DNA of 64,000 bases from positions 104,775-168,774 of the forward strand of contig NW_014577390.1 in the NCBI RefSeq assembly GCF_000485595.1. Reading direction: 5' to 3'. Origin of the DNA: Priapulus caudatus. Taxonomy: Eukaryota; Priapulida; Priapulimorpha; Priapulimorphida; Priapulidae. Positions 1-11,728 of the stretch are shown in pieces. Both the position numbers and the translations under genes were made by a program. Numbering within the stretch: position 1 is the stretch's first letter; each line of letters opens with the position of its first letter. The notes below the pieces were generated by a model. The model was given only the letters and a program-made list of their open reading frames with translations, was not told the origin of the DNA and searched no databases.

Positions 1-124
1 CGAGAGATATTCAAATTGATCAAATTGACGAATGACAGATTGCTTGAACCAAACCATAATCATGTCATTACTACACTACAGTACAGTCCAGTCTAGGCTC
101 TAGTCTAGAGACTAGTAGTAGTAC

Positions 125-159
<35 letters not shown>

Positions 160-620
160 CAGCCTGGCTTACAGGCTACAGCCTACACGGCTACAGCCTA
201 CAGGCTACATTACTCATTTACTGATTTAGTCATTAGACATTACCTACTGTACTGAGTAGTAAGGTTTATTCGTGTTCCGTGCAATGAACAGATATGCCGT
301 ACTCCCAGTCACACAGTGATAAATTTTTGCTACACTATAGGCAAAGCTATGGCGAACAATAATATTTTACCTCATTTTAATGTAGTGCATCACCAGTTTT
401 ACAATAACTAAACACAAAACAACAACAATGTTTAGTCGCTATAACAACAACAGAAGGACGCTTTTAAATAGGTAGCGCCACGGTGCCACGCGAACCGGAT
501 AAGTATATTTTGTGATGTCAAGTGTTTTTTAGCGCCAATGTTGATAATGTTGGCGAATATCCTTTCACTTGTAGTTGTTACTCTATCGTACTTTTGACGC
601 ATAACTAAGCGCAGTTTGAA

Positions 621-747
621 ATGACATATCCGAATATGAGAAAGACAATACGAAGAATTGTCTCTTAAAATCGTCTGTCCCGTGCTTGACGAAGAATGAA
701 CCATGTGCTGGCTCGTATTGACGAAGCAGGCCGCGGACCAGTTCTCG
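621..747 (+). pseudogene. Broken inverted copy of RNASEH2A exon 1
   Basis: This stretch matches RNASEH2A exon 1 (21,275-21,401) in opposite orientation and keeps the donor (TTCTCG then gtaaaa at 748). One G is missing just after the ATG, shifting the frame into a stop within about 15 codons. A second cluster of indels lies just before the catalytic DEAGRGP codons. The right-arm copy is open and joins correctly to exon 2, so this one is the non-functional duplicate. Either it decayed after duplication or the errors are in the sequence. No exons 2-4 lie downstream of it in this orientation. Confidence 0.85.
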
Positions 748-900
748 GTAAAATGATAAAATCGGTCGTGAACTTCGCAGTCACATTTATTTAATAATAT
801 TTATTAATTAATTAATATGATCATGTCTTATTTTAAATAGCAGCAGCGATGGTATTGACTATAAGTAGGCCACATGCATGCAGTTAACTTAGCCTTCAAT

Positions 901-2870
901 CTTGGAACGTCTCAATAAATAAATAAAAAAGGTCAATATTAATAAACACAAAAATGTACCCTATTTACTACCAAAGTCTGTTTCTCTACTCTATTTCGCA
1001 TATTATTGCGATAATCACCTGTAAATGCCGGTCAAGTGCTCATCTGCAACACACAAGTACACCGTACGCTCGCCCTGTCCACAAACAACATGAATAAGAG
1101 AGCAGGTAGGAAAGCGTGATCACAAAATTCACTTGACGCTCGCTCAGGGATCAAATTTTACGACTGCCAACTGCGGCATTTGCTGCCGGAACATATTGAT
1201 TGGCGTCAATGGGTAGTCTGTATCGGCGGCAAGTAAATGTCGTCGTAGCACATCCAAATATACACGCAAGTACAAACAGTCACACTGCACCTATCCCTAA
1301 CCCTAACACTAACACTAACTCTGAACCGACTCGGCTATCTTATATATATACACGTGTCATAGCACCAAAATTAATCTATGGTGTATAACCTTTCATGTGA
1401 TGCCGCAAACAATGCTCGGACGAATAGCGCCACTGAACTAGTAATCCGATGCTCGGACGAATAGCGCCACCGAACTAGTATCCGATGCTCGGACGAATAT
1501 CCACGTCCTTAAAGGACATATATATCGTGGATATTCGTCCGAGCATCAGATACTTGTATACACAAAATATACACACAAGTACAAACAGTCACCCTATCCC
1601 ACGGAATAGTAATAATCACCACGGTTCAGTATGATTTTACTACTAATATTTTGTGTATATTCTTCATATGTTTTCAATGTTTGTCGATTACTAAGTCGCT
1701 GTGCGATTTAAATAAGAAACCTGTGTATGCTGCTGAATCAGTCCCCACTACTGTGCAATTTAAATCAATATTTCTATGACAGAGTCTTCAATTGTTAGAT
1801 TAAATAATCTAACAATGTGTCTCACTGCTGCTCTGTGTCTGGACTTTTGTATTTTATACATGGAAATATTTTTTAAATTGACAAAAAACTTTAATATTAA
1901 TTGCACCATCTTGGTTTTATTCATATTTGATACCATAAAGAAATAATTGTATATATGTTAATCAATATCATTATCTTTTAGCCGTATAACTTATGATTTT
2001 GACAGAAAATCGACGCGCGTTCGGTTTTCTAGACTTGCTGTCAGAGTGTTGCTACTTGCTGTCAGCAGGCAAATTGCCAAATTCGATGCCTGCTCGGCTT
2101 CATTTCACACGATTACAGAACGAAAAGACAAGAAAACAGCCTCCATCTTAGTATCTATATGGTAGCTAAATGTTTACTTGTTCAAATTATAACTCTGTCC
2201 TTTGTTCTTACCTACTCCCGCCAGAGATAGCTCGTGAAATCCTGCAGGAAATGTTCTCTCCGTGAAAATGTAAAGAGGACGAGATGTCTGTTTATACACG
2301 AGTAATGGGGCGCATTGCATGCCGGGATGAGCTGCTGCCTGCCTCCGAGCCTCCGTTTCGAGGCCCGCCAAGCCAAGCATAATGCGCGCGCGGCATGACG
2401 TCACACACACGACTGCAGTGATCGCGTCGAAAGTAGCGCGTTAGGGATTTTCGAATGATACGTCCTTTTTACATTTTTAAGGAGAGAAACATTTCCTGCA
2501 GGATTTCTTGAGATATCTCTGGGGGAGTAGGGTAAGAACAAAAGGACAGAGTTATAATTCAACAAGTGAACATTTAGCTGCAGATAGATACCAAGATGGA
2601 GGCTGGTTTGTTGTGTTTCTGTTCTGTAGTCGTGTGAAATGAAGCGAGCGTCGAGCAAATTTTGCGATCACGCTTTCCTACCTGCTCTTTATTCATGTTG
2701 TTTGTGCACAGGGCGGGCGTGCGGTGTACTTGTGTGTTGCAGATGAGCATTTGACCGGCATTTACAGGTGATTATCGGCAATAATATGTGAAATAGAGTA
2801 GAGAAACATTAAGACTGGTAGTAAATACATTTTGTGTTTATTGACCTTTTTTTTTTTGAGACGTTCCAAG
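901..2870. mobile_element. ~2 kb foldback element with TIR CTTGGAACGTCTCAATAAA
   Basis: The element starts CTTGGAACGTCTCAATAAA (901) and ends with its complement at 2,870. The outer ~230 bp (901-1,130) are complementary to about 2,650-2,870. A second, inner pair is 2,115-2,280 against 2,455-2,620. It has no transposase-like ORF, so it looks like a non-autonomous foldback or composite MITE. Inside are a telomere-like CCCTAA run near 1,300 and a perfect small palindrome around 1,790-1,816. No clear target duplication is visible. A second copy sits in the right arm as part of the larger duplication. Confidence 0.75.
1413..1547. repeat. Tandem GCTCGGACGAAT units ending in a hairpin
   Basis: Three tandem units begin GCTCGGACGAATA; the first two continue GCGCCAC and the third TCCACG. 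The third then folds back on itself across TTTAAGGAC/ATATATAT into CGTGGATATTCGTCCGAGC. The same structure, reversed, is at about 20,465-20,605 in the right arm. Function unknown; it is internal to the foldback element. Confidence 0.7.
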
Positions 2871-2874
2871 TGCC

Positions 2875-3043
2875 TGTGTACCCTGGTACTATCTAATATG
2901 CCGGAGTGTACCTCGCCTACTCCATTAACGAGTCTAGGGAGTCACCTACGCCTACTTCCTAACCCCAACCCTAACCATATATCAGATAGTTACCAGGGTA
3001 CGTTCCGGTATACCCTAACCCTGGGGACATAGACCCTATGAGC
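2875..3043. mobile_element. Truncated copy of the telomere-motif MITE
   Basis: This sequence matches the intact element at 50,217-50,458 from its TACCCTGGTA motif to its terminal GGACATAGACCCTATGAG. It includes the central CCTAACCCTAACC stretch. The first ~35 bp with the other terminal repeat are missing, and the foldback element at 2,870 abuts the break. A copy of the same truncated fragment lies at about 18,964-19,137, so truncation preceded the large duplication. Confidence 0.7.
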
Positions 3044-3154
3044 GTTAGTCGTAGGCCTAGGCTATAGCCTATAGTCCTGCACACTGAGCCCACTGGCACT
3101 GCCACTGGGTAGAACTAGAAACTTTCTTGATAGTTAGGTGCTATGTGTGCATAC

Positions 3155-3235
3155 AAACATGTCACACACACACAAACGCACGCATGCATGTTCACACACA
3201 TACACACGCACACACAAATACGTGTGTGCTTGGCA
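3155..3235. repeat. CA-rich microsatellite
   Basis: An imperfect run of CACACA, CGCACG and CATACA units. The right-arm counterpart at about 18,780-18,850 differs mainly in unit number. No gene is associated. Confidence 0.7.
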
Positions 3236-3542
3236 TACCTCAGCTATAAATAAATAAATAATATCCTACAATAACCTAGCTTAAACTTACTATTGCGAGA
3301 TTTTTGCTCAGAAAAACTAAATATAGATGAATATAGTCTCACCTGACAGCGGAAATATCACTGATTACACCAACATTAAAAACACCAAGATTTTATGCAG
3401 TTATAGCATAGAAAAATGGATTTTACCACATCATACCAGCAATACATTTTATCGTATGCCGACTCTCAAAATCACAAATGCGCCTTCAAACCAAGTGCAT
3501 AATTAAAACAAAAGGGCGCGTGTGGTAAATATTATTGAGTTT

Positions 3543-3825
3543 TTAGCTCACCTTGACATCGTAAAGCTGAGCTATTGCCATGGTTTGTCGTCCGTCGTAC
3601 GTCCGTCCGCATCGTCAACATTTGGCTACGGTCAACGATAACTCAGGACCGTTTAACCACATGTTTGAAATTGGGTATAGCTGTTACCGCTATGCTCCCA
3701 TATTGAACGTCCTATTTTGGAGCACGCCATTCGACATACTTTCGAGCCACGGCAATTTTTTGACAAAAATGGGAATTGCCATTAGTCAGTTCAGGTTCAA
3801 CGGATTTTGCTCGTTTTTGGTATGT
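3543..3825. repeat. Dispersed repeat with a GGAC-rich segment
   Basis: The sequence starts TTAGCTCACCTTGACATCG and has a (GTCC)n-like run at 3,588-3,615 followed by unique-looking DNA. It is mirrored at about 18,190-18,470. A different repeat at about 14,340-14,440 has the same organisation (a GGAC run followed by GAGCTAAAAA), which suggests a widespread family. I cannot assign it to a class. Confidence 0.5.
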
Positions 3826-4070
3826 TAATGAATAAGGGCGCGGGGTTTTGATATTTAAAAAAAATTATGCAAATTAGGTAGGTTTTGGCAATTATATAGC
3901 ATATTATATAGACACGCAGATAACAAACAGTCTGTGGTGTCACACTCGTCTGGTTCGTTTTATAAGATTTCATTGACAATATCTTTAATGCAAAATCCTC
4001 TATGAACATATTATGATTATAAACTATTATTATTATATTATTATTATTATTGATATTAATATTTATCGAT

Positions 4071-4510
4071 ACCCCAAAATTGAGCTAGATTAGCTGGAAA
4101 GGAAACCTTCTAGCACCCATTGAAAAATGATCGGCATGGTCCCAGGTATCAAGAATGGACACTGCCAGAATTTTTTAGTGGTGGTGCGCATGCGCCAGAG
4201 CTAAAAAACCGATACCCCAAAATTGAGCTAGATTAGCTGGAAAGGAAACCTTCTGGCACGAATTGGAAAATGTTCAGCATAGTCCCAGGTATCGTGAATG
4301 GCCACTGCCAGAATAATTCAGTGGTGGGTGTAACCGCCAGACGCCCCCAACTGCCACCACCCCCAAAATTGAGCTAGATTAGCTGGAGAGGAAACCCCAT
4401 GAAACCTATTGGGAAATGTTCGGCATAGTCTCAGGTATCGTGATTGGACATTGCCAGATTTTTTTAGTGGTGGGGTGTGCCAACCAGACGCCCCCAAACA
4501 TGCATCCACC
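4071..4510 (+). repeat. Left subterminal repeats of the transposon (3 units)
   Basis: Units start at about 4,071, 4,212 and 4,360. Each has ACCCCAAAATTGAGCTAG (the third CCCCCAAAATT...), then a GTCCCAGGTATC-type motif and CACTGCCAGAAT. They end in CGCATGCGCC or CCAGACGCCCCCAA. Units differ at roughly one base in ten. Repeated subterminal motifs are typical transposase-binding sites in DNA transposons; binding here is inferred. Confidence 0.8.
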
Positions 4511-4540
4511 CGGGCCTTTATTATTTATATAGATTAGCTG

Positions 4541-5231
4541 GCAGCCTGGCAACCTTTTCTTTTCATGTTGTTAATTTGCAGAATAGAATCTTCCAACAAA
4601 TCTCGAATGTACAACATATTGATTTGATGAAACAACATTATACCCTCATATAAAGCACTTCTTGTCAACAATTTCATTTCTCATATACAGTGTATATATA
4701 TAGTGGTTATATATACAGTATAGTCCACTGCTGCTTAAGTGGGACTAATAATGCGAAGGAAGAAAAAGAAGTGTTTAAAATTATGCGGACAAGAAAAATC
4801 ATCTAAACAGTTTCTCTCATGAAGCCATACGGCAAATAAATAAAATTAAAAATATTACTCACAAGGTCATCATCACAAGGTTTATTTCTATAAAATGAAA
4901 CATCATATGGCATACATTTACGATTTCAAATCACATTATTGCCTCCCAATTTAGCAATCCAGTAATTAAACATTTTTTTATTCTTCATTTACATTCAGAA
5001 CTCAAGTAGATAGAAATCAATTTTAATAATTAACTATCAAATTTAGTTCAAACCATCATGTTTTTTCATTTATCATATTTGATTTCTTAAGTTTACCCCT
5101 TGCAGACCCCCAGAAAAAATGAAAAAAATATATAATTACAAGTTGTCTAATTAAAGGTTCTCAGCCATGTCAATATGCGAGCTGTACATATACACAAACT
5201 TTGGATCATAGCATTCTATAAAATTTGTTTT
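4541..5231 (-). other. 3' region of the transposase gene
   Basis: AT-rich DNA with no ORF. On the minus strand AATAAA motifs occur at about 4,976-4,981 and 4,881-4,886, about 250 and 345 bases after the stop codon, and could serve as polyadenylation signals. Nothing else is recognisable. Confidence 0.4.
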
Positions 5232-8200
5232 CTACAAGAACTCCCCATCTTCCACCTCCAAATCAGAATCTTCATCACTCCATGCTTCACCATCTGAATC
5301 GCTCAGTACTTCCAACTCGGAATATGGTATGTCACCTTCAACCTCCATGTCCTCTGGGTTGTTATTGGCATCTTTAAATAAGCTCTCTGGTACGGCCGGA
5401 CCTTCGAACCATGTTGGCTTCAATAGGTTGTCCTTCAGAGACCACCCATAATCGGTTGGTGATAAGCCGTCCCCAGGAGATGCTGTCCAGGCACGTGTCC
5501 ACAACGCGGTGACATACTGTGTACGTCGTACCTTCATCTCTAGGGTTTGACGAGAAGGTGGGAGCAAAGCACAGTCAACCCGCTTGACGTTTGCCAGTGG
5601 ATTCTCCTGAAGGTCAATGAAAGGCATGATTAGAGCTGTTGTGTGCTATTCTATATTTTTATAATGTACTCAAGGTTGTTGGGGTTCTCGTGCTATATAA
5701 TTACCTGATCAACTTTGCCAGTCATTTGCATCAGTTTGTTAAACCGTGCTTCATTTACATCTTTAGTCTTGCTTTGCGCATACATGTGGCATACGAACTG
5801 CGATGCGACTTCAATGTCAACACTTTCAGGCACTTCACCCATACTGCTGAATAGACTGACATAACAGCCAGTGTTGTCTTTCAAGAGAAGGTCGAAGGGT
5901 TTAGTTTTGCCTTTTCTGAAAAATCAAATACAAACTCAAAATGAAATAATTTAACTACTACTGCAATGATCATAGGCAAATGTATTTCTCCAGACATTTT
6001 TCCCTATTTCAAGTCTCATTTGGTTTGGTTGTGTGGGTGCGTCCATGTTCTTAAATAGAGACGGTTTAATTATATGCAAATCTTGTGCCTACCTGTAAAA
6101 GGCCGACGTGAAGTCACATCCAGTGAAAGCATGGTATCCAGGCAGTGCTCTGCTAAGTCCAGGATTGTGCTCATCAAGGACGTTAGCAATGTTGGTCAAG
6201 TTGATGTACCTCCTGTTGTTTCCCATCCCACAGTCCATGATTATGTTGGTTATCGACCGAACTTCTTGGCATTGCTGTCCAAGGGTACCGATCAGTATCA
6301 CTAAGACATCGGTGTCGGATGCCCTCACCATGACAGTGGCTGCTGTGATATTTGCAATGTGGAAAGCAATCAATGTGTCCGCCTCTTCATGGTCGCCTTG
6401 GAGGTGTGCTGGGCTGGTGACAGTAATACGATGGTGCTCGTTGGGGATGTACTTGAAGCATTCGCCACCGTAAGAAGCAAGCAAGGTCTTTCCACCAAAG
6501 ATGTTCCAGTAATGATCTGCACGCCACTCTTTCAAGAGAAACTTGGCGAGTTCATTCTTGAATGCTCCATTGGTGAGAAGTTTCTGCCCACTCTGTCTGA
6601 TTGTCTGCTCTGGGCCAGTTATTACATATAGTGAATCAACTGCACCCCGCAACTTTCTCTCACTGTCCTTTATGGAGTTCTCCACATACTTGTCAAGACA
6701 AACATGTACTTCACTGGCTCTTCCTGAACATACTACTGACAGCAAGGAGCGTGCAATTGATGCATATGATGCTCCCATGTTTGTGTGCGAGAGGACTGAA
6801 TGAAGAAGAAGTCCTCCATCATAGACCTCTACATAACTCCTTGGTAGCTGGGCTTCTGTGACTGTCTCTGTCTGGAGGGACTCCAGCTTTTTCAGCAGTG
6901 CAGATTTGTCTGTTTTCACATGCGCTCCATCACAGTGTGCAAGCGCCAGTGGGTATGTAGTAATTGGACAGGAGAGTACCTTTCGAAGGTCAAATGCTGA
7001 CTTCTCTGCAACAACGATGACCATACGTACGAACATGTCTCTTAGACTTTCTGCACTTGTCTTAGCTTTCTGTGAAGCGGGCAGATTTGCTTTCTTTTTT
7101 GCATTCTGAGCAGCAAAGTTCTGTACACGGATGCGTTTGACAGTTTGAAGAAATCGAGTGTTGTTGCTATCCCATTCATCCTGAAATTTATCTCTTTCAT
7201 CCTGTCCCCTTCTCAGCGTACTGATTAGATATGTTTCAGTAGCCTTAGATGCTGCCTGACCAGTTGCAACATTCACCAAGGAAGTTGGAACATCATTTGC
7301 AAACGGGTTGCAGAATTCATCCATCTTTGCACTCAGTGCTGCCATCTGACTGTTGTCCCTTTTGATTCTTGAGGGTTGGCATTGAGCTGTTGCATTTTCC
7401 CCCACTTCAAGCCCAGCGAATGTTCTGAGCTCGGTGACTGCCATAGCTCGCTGGGTCATAGTCAGTGACCACCGGCGCATTGCATTCTCAGAATTTCTGA
7501 AGGAAACAATTCCCTTCATTCTAGATGCAGCATCTCGGTTTACAGTCTGCTCCAAAGAAAGGTCAACAGCTGATCTGCTGTAATTCTTCGTTGTACGTCT
7601 GATGGAAAATGCACCCTTGTCCAGTACTTCATAGAGCTTTGAGTCTGCACTCTTCAACTTCTGCAGGAAAAGTGTTCCCCATCTGGCATAGTTTGGTCTG
7701 TTCAGGGCAAAGTACACTGTCAGCATCATGGGAAAGACCTGGACGTAGCCACCAACGTCATTCATCTTTACACATCTCTGCAGCTCTCTGTGGAGGCGAT
7801 TGATTAGAAAGATGTAAATGGCCCAGAACTGAGCTGTTGACCCAAGATTTCCGTTGAGAACCGACTGGAAGTAGTCCTCGAACATCTGCAGGTGGTGGGT
7901 GACGACTGGATCTGATAGGTATTCATCTGCTAGTCCTGGGTCCAAAGGCACAGTGGACATCACTTGCTGGAAGGACTCATGGTCTTCGTCAGGTATGTCC
8001 ATAAGGAAGCGTTCATACAACTTCTGCTCCAAGACGGTAGCAAGTAGCTCATGGACCCGCGTGCACCTGTTGTAGAACTTCCCCTTGATAAACCCCATCA
8101 CTGAACCTTCGGCCAAGATGTCGGCTTCGGTGAGAATGAATTCTATTCCACTTTCAATTAGAAGTGTGCCAACTGCTCCGTAGAAAGCCAGCTCGATGTG

Positions 8201-10700
8201 GAAATTGCCCAGCATTATCAACAGCTTGTCAAACAATGGGGTTTCGATTGCTTGTATTGAGTAGGCTTTCAATGCAACGGCCAAATCATAGGTGACAACT
8301 GCATAATCTTGGCCCGTTTCCTTTGCAACATTCATGGTCCGGATCATCGTCTCTTTCACCACATCATTGTTGGTTGGCGATCGTGATATTGGGTCCATGT
8401 AGCAAATTCGTTGAAGTGGTAATGGGTCCTTGATGTACTTGCTCATGAATCCAGCATGCAGTGGTGTGCTGCCTTCCCTCAGCTTCCAAAACCAATACAG
8501 ATCTAATACCTTTAGTCGTATTTTGCATTCATTCAGCTCTTCAGCGGTTGATTGAGAAGCTGTACTGGATGCTCCAGCAGGAGTATCAGCAGTTGCTGCT
8601 GTGGTAGGATTGAGGAAAAGGGCTCTGTTGATTGGTTTCTTGAATTGTGGTATCTCCCGCTCATTTCCTTCAAACTTGCGTCGATTTCTTTCTCCTCGAA
8701 ACTCTATTTGACTACTGGTCTGTTGGACATCGTGCAACACATTCTGATATGTGTGACCAACTGTTGCATGTAATGTTTCTTTCCCGTCCAGAGTTTCCAC
8801 GTGCGCATCATTGTTATCCCAAACACAGGCTGTTGCTAAGTTTTTATCAAGGCGAATCCCATCTGGAGCGTCACGTTCGTAGCCCTCAACTGAATAGGCA
8901 AATTCAGTCTCGAGACTTTTGGTCTCACTGTAGCTAATACAGTGTCCTGTTCTGTTCAAAATCTGCATGGCCAGTTTCGATCCTGTAATGGATGCAAACC
9001 CGAGACCGACGGCTGTATGTTTCCATGGTTTTACGGTACCACGAGATACATTATAAATGGCATCTGATGCCATTGCAGTGACCTTTCGATCGACTATATC
9101 CTTTCCGACTGCACTAGTGAAATTTGGGGTAGTGACACCAGCAGTGAGACTTCTGAAGAACAGGTCAAGCTGTTCTGGTATCTCTGGGGCACATTCCTTC
9201 AGATTTTGGACAGTTGCCGGTTTTGGCATCTTTGTCTTAGACAGCTTCATAATCTGGGATCTAAGATGATGAGCAGCCCACCTTAGCTTATTGTTCTCTT
9301 CCTCCCGTTTAGCATCATCATAGAGGTGGGCCTTTGCATCCTCTTTTGGAAGAGTGGAACTATAGATGAAGTTGCCTCTCCGCTGATTTGCTAGATTTAT
9401 TGTGACTTCTTCTTTGAAATAGTCTTTTACCTTCCTGGTAAGATTTTGAGCTGTGTATGCCTGAACGTCTGTCCTATCTCCTCCGAGACTGGTATACTCA
9501 TCTTTATACATGTCAAGTAAATCACTGACGAGCACAGATCGTTGCTTTTGTACCACCTAATTCTGGATGTAGGAAAGCACAGATGCAAATGCCTTCTTGT
9601 GGTAGGACTGATATAAGCTACCTTCAGTAGACCTATCATTAGTCTCCTTCAAGAACTGCACCCGACATGATTTGTGGTATTCTGCTTCCTTTGCAATCAG
9701 GTCCACACCACTCCGAATAAGACTCTTTATACGTTCATTTTCCGATGACTTTACCCGCTGGCAAAGTAACTCACAGCCGTCAAGTGTCGCTACCTTCAGT
9801 CTAGGCTCCTCTTTTCCATTTCTCTTTTTACGGCTCTTGCCACAGAAAATACAAGTCCCTTTCAACAGGCCCTGCTGGTCTGACTTTGGAAGGACACTGC
9901 AGCGTCTTGTCTCGATACAAGCCTTTTTAGTGGTGGGTTCAGTACCATTTGGTTCATGTTCTCTTGGACGCTTAACAGCTGTGTACTTCTTATGACAAGA
10001 AGAGTGATAGCTGAGAGTAGATTCGTGATCACTGTTTAACAAAATATTTTGTGTGACCTCAAGGTATTTGTCTAACTTCAAATTATTGCGCATGGCAGCA
10101 GCATTCTTTACTGTTGTCCATGTACTGTCACTAAACCTTCTCAGCTTGCAGTCCTCGTCTGTGGACTCGTGACAGATGTAGCAGCTTGCAAGACCCTCAT
10201 TGTTATTGTTCTGGAATGTAGATAAAAATAAGAATTCAACTGCATGCCTTCAAGAAATATGGCTCCGCTTGCACGGCAAGTGCATTTCTTTGAACATGTA
10301 TTTTTTACCATTTACGTCATGAACCAAAACTCGAAAAAGATTGTCTTTTATAGTTGGCCATAGTGTGCAGATACTATTTTTTGCAGTAAAAGTGACTAAC
10401 TGTTCTTATTTTATTATGCGCTTATTTTATTCCTAATTTTATTATTTGATTTTGCGTATGTTAACTCAGTATACATTTGAACGCGAGTGAGAGGTGAGTA
10501 GTATCTTCTCAGTACTTAAAAAGGTCAAAATTAAGTTTAACTACACATGTACATACCTCTTCATTGACAACAGTGGATGAAAGACTTGATCCTTCGGTAG
10601 ACTCTCCCAAACATTGCTCTTCTGGGTTCTCATATGGATCCATCCTCCTGGCTGATGACAATACCAAACATTGCTCTTCTGGGTTCTCATATGGATCCAT
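5232..10700 (-). CDS. Academ-like transposase with XPG-like nuclease region; one in-frame stop
   Basis: Four minus-strand exons join in phase: 10,700-10,557, 10,210-6,093, 5,915-5,705 and 5,606-5,232, about 1,615 codons. Residues ~50-260 hold two C-x2-C...H-x3-C modules (CYIC with YHSSCHKKY; CIFC with YHKSCRVQF), probably zinc-binding and DNA-recognising. The middle ~700 residues are a conserved-looking domain I cannot name. The C-terminal part has EEADTLIAFH (~residue 1,320), RASDTDVLVIL and GCDFTSAFYRKGK, the last spanning the exon 2/3 junction; these resemble the acidic and GxD...GK motifs of XPG/FEN nucleases. The end is acidic (DSDGEAWSDEDSD). Codon 266 is TAG (9,559-9,557) with the frame open on both sides. 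That implies an inactivated copy, readthrough or a base error. The start Met at 10,700 is the least certain part. Confidence 0.7.
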
Positions 10701-10719
10701 CCTCCTGGCTGTGACAATA
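10607..10719 (-). repeat. 57 bp tandem duplication in the transposase first exon
   Basis: Units 10,607-10,663 and 10,664-10,719 are identical except for one missing base in the second. The first unit is 19 codons long, so the encoded MDPYENPEEQCL segment appears twice in frame. The missing base lies at the 5' edge of the coding sequence. This makes it unclear whether translation starts at the first or second MDPYENPEE. Confidence 0.8.
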
Positions 10720-11435
10720 ACTCAAAAGTGACAGAATAGAATAATTTATGCATTATATTCAAAATTTAAATTAATAAAATAATTGATTACAATAGTACTA
10801 AATATTTTTGTAGTAATATAGATGTAGCCTATTCATAATCAGCCCCGTTGCTAATCAGACAAATAGACTTAACATTCTCAAAATTACATATAGTAGGCTA
10901 ATTATTTTAGATTTGTGAGTAAAGTTTAGATTTCACGTTTGATATATAGTTATTTTAGTTCTAGTTATTTGCATGACAAGACTTAAGATCTAAAAGTTAT
11001 ACTCTTAACTATATAGTTAGTAATAGTCGTCTATATAGACTACAGTATAGATTCCAGTGCTGTCTACTACTAGACTACACTCTAACTCAGCAGATAATAG
11101 TAATTATCAGTCTTGACAAGTTACAGTCATGTCTGCAGACGTTTTATGCCTTACAAATCTTTTATGGTCATCACCTATTATATAACCTATTATACCCTAT
11201 TATAGACAACACATTAATTTAGAATATACACAAATAAAATGTGAAAAAATAAGAGTAGACTACTCAGTACTCACATTTCCCAGCTGCTCCTTGCTCTATC
11301 AACTATCATGCAGCTGTACTAGTACTATAGTAGAGCTAGCCGCATATAATGCACAGCAAATCCATGTATTGATTTTTTTGGGGAAGGGGGCATCTTCAGA
11401 GTGTGTGCATGGCAGGCATAGGCCATTCGGCATTC
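10720..11435. other. 5' region of the transposon, no gene seen
   Basis: AT-rich sequence upstream of the transposase start (minus strand) and inside the right terminal repeats. It should hold the transposase promoter, but I see no recognisable motif. Confidence 0.35.
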
Positions 11436-11728
11436 GGTATTTGGGGGCGTCTGGCGAATACACCCACCACTGAATTATTCTGGCAGTGGCCATTCACGAT
11501 ACCTGGGACTATGCTGAACATTTTCCAATGCGTGCCAGAAGGTTTCCTTTCCAGCTAATCTAGCTCAATTTTGGGGTATCGGTTTTTTAGCTCTGGCGCA
11601 TGCGCCCCACCACTAAAAAATTCTGTAAAATTTCTGGCATGTCTCATTCCTGACCCTGGACCATGCCGAACATTTCCAATAGGTTTCATGGGTTTCCTTT
11701 CCAGCTAATCTAGCTCAAATTTTGGGGT
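11436..11728 (-). repeat. Right subterminal repeats of the transposon (2 units)
   Basis: Two units are inverted relative to the left end. They finish TAGCTCAATTTTGGGGT (~11,575) and TAGCTCAAATTTTGGGGT (11,728). The inner unit carries the CTGGCGCATGCGCC motif seen in the first left unit. The last unit flows into GCCTTCAATGACC, with no left-side counterpart. Confidence 0.8.

Larger units (their letters stand above)
1..4045 (+). repeat. Left arm of a ~4 kb inverted duplication
   Basis: Base 1 pairs with base 22,039, and the match continues inward to about 4,045 / 17,968, where both sides become AT-rich and then differ. The arms share the same order of parts: an (AGT)n tract, the RNASEH2A exon 1 region, a ~2 kb foldback element, a fragment of a small element with telomere-like repeats, a CA-rich tract and a GGAC-containing repeat. 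They are nearly identical, with scattered single-base differences and short indels. The homology reaches the window edge, so the arm may extend further left. Outside the exon 1 copy I see no coding potential. Confidence 0.9.
4071..11728 (-). mobile_element. ~7.7 kb Academ-like DNA transposon
   Basis: Inverted copies of a ~140-150 bp unit lie at both ends: three on the left (4,071-4,510) and two on the right (11,436-11,728). Each begins ACCCCAAAATTGAGCTAG and runs on into TTAGCTGGAAAGGAAACC. They enclose one minus-strand, four-exon transposase gene (5,232-10,700). Two zinc modules plus an XPG-like nuclease region in a ~1,600-residue protein fit what I recall of Academ elements in animals and fungi. 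Academ elements make 3-4 bp target duplications; I cannot define one here because the outermost unit on the left is preceded by CGAT, as internal units are, so the true end is uncertain. The class is inferred from protein architecture, not from a search. Confidence 0.65.

Noticed and set aside
1200-1388. 62-codon ORF with NPNTNTN repeat
   Set aside because: It derives from a telomere-like CCCTAA/CACTAA run within the foldback element.
6074-8937. Plus-strand ORFs opposite the transposase
   Set aside because: They are shorter than the 1,155-codon minus-strand frame and encode no recognisable motif; antisense shadows.
9557-10093. A separate 178-codon gene upstream of the transposase
   Set aside because: It is in the same frame as the following ORF, separated only by one TAG, and supplies the zinc modules expected at the transposase N-terminus.
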